A model generated the notes under the pieces. That model had not been told where the DNA came from. It searched no databases and saw nothing but the letters and a program-made list of their open reading frames with translations. From positions 16,261 to 80,260 of the forward strand of contig JBJXFK010000060.1 in NCBI GenBank assembly GCA_046155505.1: a stretch of DNA of 64,000 bases, given 5' to 3'. Position 1 is the stretch's first letter. Every line of letters begins with the position of its first letter. The translations under genes were made by a program, and so were the position numbers. Source of the stretch: JBJXFK01 sp046155505 (GTDB lineage: Bacteria > Planctomycetota > Phycisphaerae > UBA1845 > Fen-1342). This document shows, in pieces, positions 24,044-34,400 of this stretch.

Positions 24044-25696
24044 TCACTCTTCAGATGCACGGAATTCAAGCGTGGTCACAAGAGCGCGATGGTCTGACGC
24101 ACCGATCGAATCTCGTGTTTGCCGCAGACGCACTTCGAATTCACGGGCGAAAACGTGATCCAGCCGCAACCTCGGTTCGTGCGCAGGAAACGTCGGCTCG
24201 TTCGTGGACAACAGCCGCAAGCCACCCGCCTCTTTCATATCCAGTGTTCGAGCATCGGCGTTGAAGTCGCCGGCGATGATGAGCGGACCGTCAACCGTGC
24301 GTGTGGATTCGAGCAACTCTCGCCAATCGCGCTGTCGGGCGCGGGTCGTCGCGATGATGTGCGATACGCTGAACTTGTACGTACCCGCCAGATGCACCGA
24401 CACCACGCGCACGATGCCGAGCGGCGTCTCAACGTTCGCCGACGTACCCCAGTTGCGATCAAGATCGCTGCCGAGGCGCGTCGCGCTACGAATCGGCCAG
24501 CGCGTGAGAATTGTGATGCACTGATTTCGGTCGGCATCGAGCGGCCCGCCGAACGATGCAAAGTTCATGTTGAGCGTAGCCGCCAGTTCCGCCGTCTGGT
24601 TCGGCGTGTTCGCCCGCGCATCGCGCGGCTCGGTCAGCTCCTGCAGGCAGATGATGTCCGCATTCTCGCTTCGCAGCGCGTCGGCAATGCGACTAATGCC
24701 GCGCTCGCACTTGCACACGTTCCAGGTCAAAACGCGAATTGTCTCGATCGGTTGTTCAAAGGTCGCCGCGTGAGGCACGGCGACATTTGATTGCGCGAAT
24801 GCAGCGCCGGTGCGTTTGACCACGCCCGGATTCGCATCCGCGCGCAGCACCCACTTTACGATGTCCATCACCGCCCGCTGCCCGCTCGCCGACAAATGCA
24901 GTCCATGGGTCGTCGCGCCGGGCGTGCCCAGCACCGCAGCGAGTCGCCAGCGCGGCACGAGCAAGACGCCGTGGCGTTTCGATAGTTGTCGCTGGGCCGC
25001 GACATACCTATTGCCCAACGGCGGCGTTGGCAGTTCGAATATCACCAGTCGTCGTGAGCGCGGCTTCGTGGCAACGATCAGGGCGTCGAGTTCGCGCTCA
25101 AAGTCCGCCGATGTTCGGCCCCACAGCAAGTCGTTTCCGCCGATCAGCAACATCGCAACGTCGGTCGCAGCGTTGATCGCTTCGGCCTGTTTCAGCGCGC
25201 TCGCGAGCGACGCGCCGGCCTGTGCGCGGCTCTGCACGCGCAAGCCGGTATCCGCCGCGAGCAGCGCCGGCCACACGGTGATGCCGTCTTCGATGCCCGC
25301 CGACAGTGAGTCGCCGATCACCGCGATTTGCTCGATACGCTCGCTGGGTGCGAGTCGCGGCGTGCAGACGAGAAACGACTCGCCCAGCATCGATAGCAAC
25401 GCAATGCCGGCGATGATGCCGCCGATGCCCTCGCGATAGTATTTCAAGTTCGGGTGGTTCGCGCGTGTTGGCCAAATCAGCCACGCCAGCAGCGCCACGC
25501 CGCCGGCCCATGCAAAAATCGCGACGACCGGCGTCGCCGAAACAGCGACAAGCAGCGCGCCGATCGAAACCACCACGCGCCCCAGCCGTCGACCGCGCGG
25601 CGATTGCGCAAACGAAAGCGATAACGCCGCGGCGCACATCAACGCCCCGACGAAGAACGGCACGCCGGAAGCGATAATGAGCGCGGCGGTGAGCAT
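24044..25696 (-). CDS. Membrane-anchored fusion of SGNH hydrolase and endonuclease/exonuclease/phosphatase domain
   Basis: 550 residues in three parts. Three or four membrane helices occupy 1-110. An SGNH/GDSL esterase domain follows (about 120-290), with the Ser in IGDSLSAG (Ser130), the LIGGNDLLWG block and THGLHLS for the catalytic His. From about 320 to the end is an EEP domain with LTWNVCKCE, ICLQELTEP, AGDFNAD and IGASDHRALV, the four blocks that hold metal and catalytic residues. The fusion combines lipid- or sugar-ester hydrolysis with phosphodiester cleavage, suggesting an envelope lipid or polymer substrate. The ATG at 25696 opens the first helix. Confidence 0.8.
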   Translation of the reverse strand: MLTAALIIASGVPFFVGALMCAAALSLSFAQSPRGRRLGRVVVSIGALLVAVSATPVVAIFAWAGGVALLAWLIWPTRANHPNLKYYREGIGGIIAGIALLSMLGESFLVCTPRLAPSERIEQIAVIGDSLSAGIEDGITVWPALLAADTGLRVQSRAQAGASLASALKQAEAINAATDVAMLLIGGNDLLWGRTSADFERELDALIVATKPRSRRLVIFELPTPPLGNRYVAAQRQLSKRHGVLLVPRWRLAAVLGTPGATTHGLHLSASGQRAVMDIVKWVLRADANPGVVKRTGAAFAQSNVAVPHAATFEQPIETIRVLTWNVCKCERGISRIADALRSENADIICLQELTEPRDARANTPNQTAELAATLNMNFASFGGPLDADRNQCITILTRWPIRSATRLGSDLDRNWGTSANVETPLGIVRVVSVHLAGTYKFSVSHIIATTRARQRDWRELLESTRTVDGPLIIAGDFNADARTLDMKEAGGLRLLSTNEPTFPAHEPRLRLDHVFAREFEVRLRQTRDSIGASDHRALVTTLEFRASEE

Positions 25697-25704
25697 ATTT
25701 TCGA

Positions 25705-27168
25705 TTACGGCTCCGCGACGAAGTTGGTGAGCAGCAGCGCCAGGTCGCGCAGCTCCACACACGCATCGCCGTTGAAATCGGCTGCTGCGTCATAGCTCGC
25801 CGAACCTGCACACGAACCAAACGCCGCGAGCAATCGCGCGATGTCGGTCAGTCCGATCTGCGAATCGCCATCGACATCGCCCGGCGGCGGGCATTCATCG
25901 GGCACGCCGTCGCCGTTGGCGTCCGCAGAATTTCCCGACGACACATCGCACGCGTCGGGCACGCTGTTGGCGTTGCAGTCGCGCCCGATCGGCGACGCGG
26001 GAATAATCTTCGCCACGCGCCCCGGCCCGCAGATGTAGATCTCGCCGTACGCATCATGGCCAAAGCCGTAGGGCGTGATGCCGGTCAACTCGACGGTGTG
26101 CTCGCGAACATCGGTGATCGTGCCGTCATAAACGAACGACAGCTTCTCGCCGCTCAGGTCGCCGAAAACGTATCGCCCGCGCAACGGCGGAATCGCGCAG
26201 CCGCGATAGATCTCGCCGCCGATGACCGAGTTGCCGACCAGATTGAGCGGCGGCTCGGCAGGCGTGCGATAGTGTGCGATCGACGGGACGATTGTCACGC
26301 CCGGACCGCAATCGATGTCAGCACCTTGTGAGCAAGGCCAGCCGAAATTCAAGCCTGGCACGTCGAGCGGCAGGACGTTGATTTCTTCGCGCAGAGCGCC
26401 GACATCGCCGATGATCATCTGATTCGATTCAGCATCGATCGAGGCTCGCCACGGATTGCGAAGGCCGTACGCGAAGATCTCATCGTCGCCCTCGATGCCG
26501 ACAAACGGGTTGCCCGGCGGGACGGCGTAGTTTCGCAGCGTGTCATCGGGGAAGTCGTCGCCATCGACATCGATCCGCAGCACTTTGCCGCGCAGGTTGT
26601 CGGAAATGATCTGGCCGCTGCTGCTGCCGCCGTGGTCGCCGTTGGTGATGTAGAGGTAGCCGTCCGGCCCGAAGCTGATCCAGCCGCCGTTGTGCAGTCC
26701 ATTGCCGCCGCCGACAGCGAGAATTTCGTACGCGCTGGCGGGGTCGGCTAGATCTGGGTTGGTCGCGTCGCGCGTGAAGCGCATGACGACCGGAGATGTA
26801 AGCGTTGTTCCGTTACGGCGGTTGAAGTAGACATACAGGTAGCCGTTTTCGGCGTAGTTCGGATGAAACGCTAGGCCGAGCAGGCCGGTTTCGCCGCCGG
26901 ACTGCACGTTCGGGACGGTGAGAAAATGCGTCTCGTCAAACGTGAAGTTCGCGAGTCGAAGAATGCGGATCGTGCCGCTCTGAATGACGCAGAACAGGCG
27001 CTGCGTGTCGCCAGGCGCGTGGGTCGCGTATACCGCGCTCGCGGCCGAGATCGCGCGACTTCGCAGCGCCAGCGGCGGCAGGTCGCCGCGTGCCTCAGTC
27101 GCGGCTAGCGGCGCGAGGCTGCATGCGAATGGGACGGCGAGCGATCGAAAGCCGCGACTCATGAACAT
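25705..27168 (-). CDS. Exported glucose/sorbosone dehydrogenase-like propeller with dockerin repeats
   Basis: 487 residues. A signal peptide (RSLAVPFACSLAPLAATEARG) leads into a PQQ-dependent sugar dehydrogenase propeller: GGETGLLGLAFHPNYAENG, NGLHNGGWISFGPDGYLYI, GDHGG, and IFAYGLRNPWRASID. Near 400 is the Planctomycetota thrombospondin-like segment DCNANSVPDACD with DANGDGVPDEC. The end is a type I dockerin pair, GDVDGDSQIGLTDIARLLAA and DFNGDACVELRDLALLLTNF, with calcium-binding loops. GGAGGG lies six bases before the ATG at 27168. The next gene begins nine bases after its stop. Confidence 0.88.
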   Translation of the reverse strand: MFMSRGFRSLAVPFACSLAPLAATEARGDLPPLALRSRAISAASAVYATHAPGDTQRLFCVIQSGTIRILRLANFTFDETHFLTVPNVQSGGETGLLGLAFHPNYAENGYLYVYFNRRNGTTLTSPVVMRFTRDATNPDLADPASAYEILAVGGGNGLHNGGWISFGPDGYLYITNGDHGGSSSGQIISDNLRGKVLRIDVDGDDFPDDTLRNYAVPPGNPFVGIEGDDEIFAYGLRNPWRASIDAESNQMIIGDVGALREEINVLPLDVPGLNFGWPCSQGADIDCGPGVTIVPSIAHYRTPAEPPLNLVGNSVIGGEIYRGCAIPPLRGRYVFGDLSGEKLSFVYDGTITDVREHTVELTGITPYGFGHDAYGEIYICGPGRVAKIIPASPIGRDCNANSVPDACDVSSGNSADANGDGVPDECPPPGDVDGDSQIGLTDIARLLAAFGSCAGSASYDAAADFNGDACVELRDLALLLTNFVAEP

Positions 27169-27277
27169 CACGAACCCTCCGTCATGCAATGCTGGCCAGC
27201 GATTTGCGATGATAATCAGGTTCGGGGCGATCGCGAATAAATTCTTGCCTTTTGTGACGCTCGCGCCGGGTCGATCG

Positions 27278-28063
27278 TCACTTCGTCTTCGCCAGCACCT
27301 CATCGAAAAACACCTTTATATGCCCGCGGCTGCGCTTGTCCGTCGCCGCGTCATACTTCACGCCGTCGATGCCCACCTTGTCGGCTGCGGGGTTCGTGAA
27401 GCTATGCACCGCGTTGCCGTAGTACACCATTTGCCAATCGGCTTTCGCCTTGCGCACGCCGTCTTGGAACGTCTTGATCGCCACATCCGGGACGAGCGGA
27501 TCGTCGGCTCCGTGCAGCACCAGAATCTTGGCCTTCACGTTGCCCCTGTCCGCATCCATCGGCGGCACGAGCCCGCCGTGAAAACTCACCACACCGCGCA
27601 GGGCGAGACCGCTGTAGGCCATGTTCAGCACGGTTGTGCCGCCGAAGCAAAACCCGATCGCGGCGACGCGGCTCTTATCCACCTCCGGCTGCTTGGTGAA
27701 CTCATCAAAGCCAGCCTTGGCACGGTCGCGCATGAGCGCGGGGTTTCCCTTGAACTGCCCGGCCAGTTTACCGGCCTGATCGACGCTGTCGGTGACCACG
27801 TCCTTGCCATACATGTCGAGGGCGAAGGCGACGTAGCCCATCTCGGCCACTTGGCGGGTCATGCTCTTGGTGTGCTCGGTGACGCCCCACCATTCGTGGA
27901 CGAGCAGCACGCCCGGCTGAGGCCCTTTGCGGGCATCGTCCCAGACCATATACCCTTCGAGTACGACATCGCCATGTTTGTAGTCGATGGCCTTGGTCTT
28001 GATTTCAGCCTGTGCGGCGGCGGCGAGCGTGAGTGCCATGAAAACGGCTCCGAGTGTGCGCAT
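27278..28063 (-). CDS. Exported dienelactone hydrolase family protein
   Basis: 261 residues, an alpha/beta hydrolase with a short signal peptide (cleavage near AAAAQA). The nucleophile is Cys139 in GFCFGG, as in dienelactone hydrolase, with an Asp in HGADDPLVP and the His in NAVHSF. Such enzymes hydrolyse lactones or esters; the substrate here is unknown. GGAGGA precedes the ATG at 28063. It lies 109 bases upstream of the sugar dehydrogenase gene and could form a unit with it. Confidence 0.88.
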   Translation of the reverse strand: MRTLGAVFMALTLAAAAQAEIKTKAIDYKHGDVVLEGYMVWDDARKGPQPGVLLVHEWWGVTEHTKSMTRQVAEMGYVAFALDMYGKDVVTDSVDQAGKLAGQFKGNPALMRDRAKAGFDEFTKQPEVDKSRVAAIGFCFGGTTVLNMAYSGLALRGVVSFHGGLVPPMDADRGNVKAKILVLHGADDPLVPDVAIKTFQDGVRKAKADWQMVYYGNAVHSFTNPAADKVGIDGVKYDAATDKRSRGHIKVFFDEVLAKTK

Positions 28064-28437
28064 CGTCGGAATCCTCCGGTGATGCGAGCAGCATAGCCGA
28101 GACGGGGAGTGTGAGCAGTTATCGGCGATGCCGCGCCGCCCGACTGCTATCGGACGTTCGCTGGGCAAGAGTTCGCAGGAATTTTGGAGAACGAGAGCCG
28201 CGGGAAGTGTTCAACGGTTCAAGGGAAGACGTTCCGCGCGCCGACTTGGCGGTCGCCGAGTCACGGCTACGGGGCCGCCGCGCGAAATTTCGCGCTCTGA
28301 ATCAAGTATTGCGGAAAGTTTCTTGCGTGAAGTTGGAGATTTCGGTATCCCTTAACGGAGTCTTCACAGTACAGGATGAGGCGACGCCCCAATTCATCTC
28401 TCGGGCGCTTTCGCCACACAGGATGAGGAGGATCTCG
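28064..28437. other. Divergent intergenic region
   Basis: 374 bases between the dienelactone hydrolase gene and the giant PEP-CTERM/RTX gene. The frame of the latter stays open upstream but begins its signal peptide only at 28438. An ACAGTACAGGATGAGG and a CACACAGGATGAGG lie at 28366 and 28414, a short direct repeat. No clear promoter or RNA was recognised. Confidence 0.4.
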
Positions 28438-31400
28438 ATGAAGAACCCTTGGAAGGGTGCGATTTGTGGTTGCGCGCTCGCAACCGCGGCTGCGACAGCA
28501 GGCGAAATTCCCGTATTGCAAAGCGGCGGCAGCGAGCCGCTGGTTCACTCCATTGTCGCACCGACGGACGGCACCTGGATCGTGATGGACGAGTTGATGA
28601 CGGTCAACTCGTTCTACGCCGGGATTTTCACGTACACGTCGGCGACGCCGCTTCAGCTAGACCTGACCGATCTGTTTGTGGTCTCGGACCGCAATCAGGT
28701 CTATCTCGATTTCGCTTTCCTTGGCGTGACACCCGCGGTGATCGACTGGCAGGCGTTGTTCCCGGCGGTCGGGCCGTTTGACGACGCGCCGTATACGATG
28801 AATCCGGCGGTCGCCTGGACGCGCCCCGAGTTCAGCAAGCAGTCGTTCATCGTGCCGGCGGGTACGCACACGCTGACATTCCGCAACATTCACATCCCGC
28901 TCGACCAGTTCGGCAATCCGTTTCCGGACGGGACGGCGGCATTTCGGCTGACTCCCGAACCATCGACCGCGGCGATGCTGGGCTGCGCCGCGGCGATGCT
29001 GTTCGGCATGCGACGGCGCGGGCGGAGTGAAAAACCCTCCCTAACGGTCGGGTCTCGGAAAGAGGCCAGCGCCGTTTCCGTCCACGACGTACCGCGTCAC
29101 TCGCGCTCCGGGTTCGGATTCGGGAGTGGCCTCGCGGTTCTCGCACTCGTCGCGGCGATTCCAAATGTTGCGGACGCTGCGCCGTGCGGGCCATTCAACG
29201 CCGCCGTGACGGGCTCGACGCTGCAAATTGACCTGACGACCGGCGACGACGAAGTTCGCGTGGCATTGCAACTCGGCAATCCGGCGATCGTTGAAGTCTT
29301 TACGCCGGCGTCGAGCGTGACGCCGAGTTGCACGTTCAGCTCGATTTCGACGCCGTTCTCGGCCATCACCGTCATCGCCGATATGGGCGATGATCTGGTC
29401 GTCATCGACGATTCGAACGGCATCGTGTCCAATTCGTTCACGCTTTCGATCGACGGCGGCGACGGCGCGGACACAGTGCTCGCCGGCATCGAACTCGACG
29501 TGACGCCGCTGGCCAGCGCGCTGTCGATGATCTCGACCCTGCAACAGGCACAAAACGCGGTCAACGCCGCGCTTGCGCTGCTCGACAACGGCAACACCGG
29601 TTGTAGCTCGGCCTATTGTCTGTCGCTGAACATGGCGACGGTGGTCAAGAACGCGGGCAACGACGTGGTCAAGCCGACCGCCGAGTATGTGCGCGACATG
29701 CAGCCCGACATCGTGCAGCCCGCGGGCGACGCGATTGCCAAGTCGTATGACCGCATTCGCACGTATCTGCAAACCTTCATGCAGCAAGACGTTTTGAACG
29801 CGACCGCCGAGGCCGAGACGTTCGTCGCGAACGTCGAGATCGCGGTGGACGAGTTTGAACTGCTGATTCCGATGGCCAACGACCTTCTCGGCCGCGCGAC
29901 CACGCTCTATGAGCGAGCCTCGCGCCTCGACCTGAACGCGCAGAATCAGGACGCGATCAGCGTGTTCATCAACACGATTAACAGCCACACCACGACGATT
30001 CAGGAACTCGGCGACCTATGCCCGGAAGACCCGGAGCCGGTCGAGACCGATTTCAACGAGGACAATCAGGACCCGAGCGGGCTGTCCGTCTTCTGCGCCG
30101 AAGTCGAGCGCCGCATTGAAGCGCTCGAAGCCATCAACGACAACGTTGAAACGAACGTCGACAACGTCGAAGCCACCGGCGATCAATACGAAGCTGACGG
30201 CGACGCGATGGAAATGGCCGGCGATGCGGTGGGCGACGACGAAAACCCCACCAGCGACGCGGCCCAAATCGAATCGCAGGGCGACGGCCTCGTGCTCACG
30301 GGCGACAACATGGTCCTGACCGGTGAAGCACTGCAAGCCGACTGGGAATCATGGATCGAGGCGAAGGAACTGTTGCTCGACACAGCCGGCGCGAATGTGC
30401 ACGCACGCGGCTTTGCGGATGTCGATGGCGCTGCCATCACACTTGAAGCGCAGGCGCAGGCCGATCTCGAAGCGGTCGCTGACGCGATTCGCGCCGACGC
30501 CGAGCAAATCGTGGCCGACATTGTCGCGCTCTCGCTCGCGGCAGCCCCGCTGATTCGCGACGATTTGAATTTGATTCCGTTCGCCGGTGGTGGTGGCGGC
30601 ACATGCCCGGTCACGCCGACGCACACGGTGAATGGCGGTATCGGCACGGATCTGCTGATCGGCACGACCGGCAGCGACTTGCTCGACGGCGGCGACGGAG
30701 CGGACCTGCTCGTCGGAGCCGGCGGCGCGGATCAACTGCGCGGCGGCGACGGCAACGATTTGCTCTTCGGCGGCGGCGGCGATGACGACATGAACGGCGG
30801 AGCCGACGTTGACGTGATCATCGGCAACGCCGGTAACGACTGCATGTTCGGCGGCGGCGGACAAACGCTGACCGCGGGCACGCTGACCGTTGACGTGGGC
30901 GATATCTTCGTCGGCCTCGACGGCAATGACACCATGTCGGACGGCGACGACACCAGCGACTCGCTCAGCGAAATCGACTTCGCGTTCGGCGGAGCGGGCA
31001 ATGACTTCATCCGCATGGCGCACGGCGGCACGATGGCCGTCGGCACGTTCTCATTCCAGTTCGGCAATCTCGTGCTTGGTAATGCGGGCGACGACGACAT
31101 CGGCACGATGGACGGTCTCGACGTGATTTTCGGCGGCACAGATGCTGACACGATTGCGACCGAAAAGGGTGCGCAACTCACCATCGGCAGCGGCAGCAGC
31201 CAGTTCCGCCTGGAACTCGGCGATTTGATCTTCGGCGGCACCGGCACCGACACGATCGACAGCGACATCGCCACCGTCGATCCGAACGCCGACCCGAACG
31301 ATCCGCGGCCCGATGACGACATCGACGTGGTCTTCGGCGGCGACGACAACGACACCATCAACGGTTACGGCGGCGGCCTGCTGAGCATCGGCTCGGTCAG

Positions 31401-34400
31401 CAACCCCGACTTCGAACTGCTGCTCGGCAATCTCATCTTCGGCGGCGACGGCGATGATGAGATCAACACGCTCGACGGCATCGACGTGATCTTCGGCGGC
31501 AACGATGCCGACACGATCACCACCAACAAGGGCGATCAGCTCACGATCGGCAGCGGCTCGAATCAGTTCCGTCTCGGCCTCGGCGATTTGATCTTTGGAC
31601 GCGATGGCGACGACGTGATTCACAGCGACGATTCGGTCGAAGACCCGAACGCCGACCCGAACGACCCGCGTCCCGATGACGACATCGACGTGGTCTTCGG
31701 CGGCAACGGTGCCGACGAAATTCACGGCTACGGCGGCGCGCTGCTGAGCATCGGGGATGTCAACGATCCCGATTTCGAGCTGGAACTCGGCAACGTCATC
31801 TTCGGCGGCGATCAGAATGACACGATCGATACGCTCGAAGGCATCGACGTGATCTTCGGCGGCGAAGGCGATGATACGGTGGCGGCGGGCAAGGGCTATT
31901 TGCTCAACGTCAACGACGACTTCAAAGCCAACATCGGCGATCTGATCTTCGGTCAGAACGGTAACGACACGCTGCACGGCGACGCGGAAGATCCGGCGGA
32001 CGATGCCTCGGAAGACGGCATCGACGTCATCTTCGGCGGCACCGGCGATGACGGCATCTACAGCGGCACGGGCGGCACGATCGAAGTGCCCGATCAGAAC
32101 TTCTGCCTGCTGTTCGGCAACGTGCTGTTCGGCGGCCCTGGCGATGACACGATTCGCTGCGATTATCTCAACTGGGACTCGAACGCACCGCTCGGCGGCA
32201 TCGACGTTGTGCTTGGCCGCACCGGAAACGACACCATCGAGGGTGCCGAAGGCTCGCTGATCATCATCGGCGACATCACCAGCGGTCAGGCGATCGTCAT
32301 CGGCTTCGGCAACGTGCTCTTCGGCGGCGCTGACAATGACAACATCTTCGGCGCGGACGGGACAGACATCTGCACCGGCGCGAGCGACGACCTCGACGAT
32401 CTCATCAGCGATCTCGGACTCGACGATCTGGGCGGCGCGGCCGACCTGATTTTCTGCGGCAGCGGCGACGACACTGCCGAAGCGTACGCGGGTATCGACC
32501 TGGTGTTCGGCAGCGACGGCATGGATAACCTGAGCGGCGCGCATGGCGGCTTCTTCATCGTGCCGATCAACGGTGTGCCGGTGCCGATCGCGCTGGGCAA
32601 CATCATGTTCGGCGGCGATGACGACGACATCATCGACAGCCTCGGCCGCTTGCTGCTGCCGACGGTTCCGCCGATCGAGATCGATCTGCTGTTCGGCAAT
32701 CGCTGCGATGACACGATCTCGGCGGGCGACGGTCTGAACCTCGTCTTCGGTAACAAGGACGACGACACCATCACCGCCGGCGACGGCATCAACATCCTCT
32801 TCGGCAACAATGGCGAGGATGGCGTTTCGGCGGGCACCGGTCTGAACGTCTGCTTCGGCAACCGCGAAAACGACATCGTCACCGCGGGCGACGGCATCAA
32901 CGTGCTGTTCGGCAATCGCGGTAACGACACGGTCAGCGGCAACATCGGCCTCAACGTCTTGTTCGGCAATAAGGGCAACGACATTGTGCAGGCCGGTACG
33001 GGCCTCGCGATTCTGTTCGGTAACTCCGGCGTTGATACGGTCACCGGCGGCGCGGGCCTGAGCATCTGCTTCGGCAATCGCCAGAATGACGTGGTCAGCG
33101 GCGGCAATGGCTTGTGCGTGCTGTTCGGCAACCCTGGCGACGACAGCGTCACTGGTGCGAACGGCCTATCGGTTGTGTTCGGCAACGCCGGGCATGACAT
33201 CGTCGGTGCGGGCGCGGGCCTCGCGGTGCTGTTCGGCAATGCGGGCGACGATCGCGTCGCCGCGGGGCCGGGGCTCAGCGTGCAGTTCGGCAATCGCGAC
33301 AATGACATCATCCGGGCCGGCGGCGGTTTGCTGGTCGGCTTCGGCAATCGCGAGGACGACGTGCTGGTCGGTGCAGGCGGGCTCAATCTCGCCTTTGGTA
33401 ACGCCGGCAGCGATCAGTTCTTCGGCGGCGGCGGCGTGAACATCACCTTCGGCAATCGCGAAGGCGACATCATTCGCGGCGGCGGTTCGACCGACTTCCT
33501 GTTCGGCAATCGCGACAATGACCAGATCAGCGGCGCAGGCGCCAAGGACTTCATCTTCGGCAATCGCGGTGATGACAGCCTGGTCAGCGATGGCACGGGC
33601 GATTTTGTGTTCGGCAATCGCGGCAACGACACCGTTCGCAGCGGTGGCGACGGCAGCGACAAGGACTACCTGTTCGGCAATCGCGGCAACGATTCAATGT
33701 TTGGTTGCAGCAACGCCGACAAGCTCTTCGGCGGGCGCGGCAGCGACAGCAAGGACCGCAACGATTGCAATGGCCTTTCGCTGAGCGCTCCGTCGCGCGG
33801 CGAAGTGCGTGGCATGGTCCTGATCGATGTCGATGGCGACCTGATCGGCGATATGCCGCACGCGGGCGTCACCGTGACTTGTGGTCCCAACAATGCCGTC
33901 ACCGACGCGGACGGCATCTATCGCATCGCCTATCTGCCGGTCGGCTCGCACAACCTGTCGCAGGCCGTGCCGAGCGGCTATTCGCAGATCGCCGGCCCGG
34001 CGACAAACCCGATCAACATCGGCGCGATGGGCATCGATCTGTACCTGGGTGAAATCTTCGTCAACCGCGAAAACTGCTTCGTCGCGCCGGATGGCTTCAG
34101 TTGCCTCGGTTCGTCCTGCCAGCCGGCGGGTGCGGCCGAATGCTTGCCGGTGCGCGTCTGCCTCGTGCAGCGCTGCCCGGACACCGGCGAGGTGTGCGAC
34201 GAAGACACCGACTGCCCGTGCAACGACTGTGTTCCGTCGTTCACGATCGACGAGTGCGCATGCGTTGATCCGCAGACGGGTTGCTACATCGATCTATCGC
34301 AGGCGACGGGCATCGCATGTGCGGGTCAATGCGTGACCAACGACGGCACGCTAGCACCCTGCGAGTTGGTGCAGATTGGCGACTGTTATGAGTGCCAGTG

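Noticed and set aside
31051..32544. Minus-strand open frame of 497 codons opposite the RTX repeats
   Set aside because: Its periodicity is caused by the RTX repeats on the other strand; no start signal or domain.
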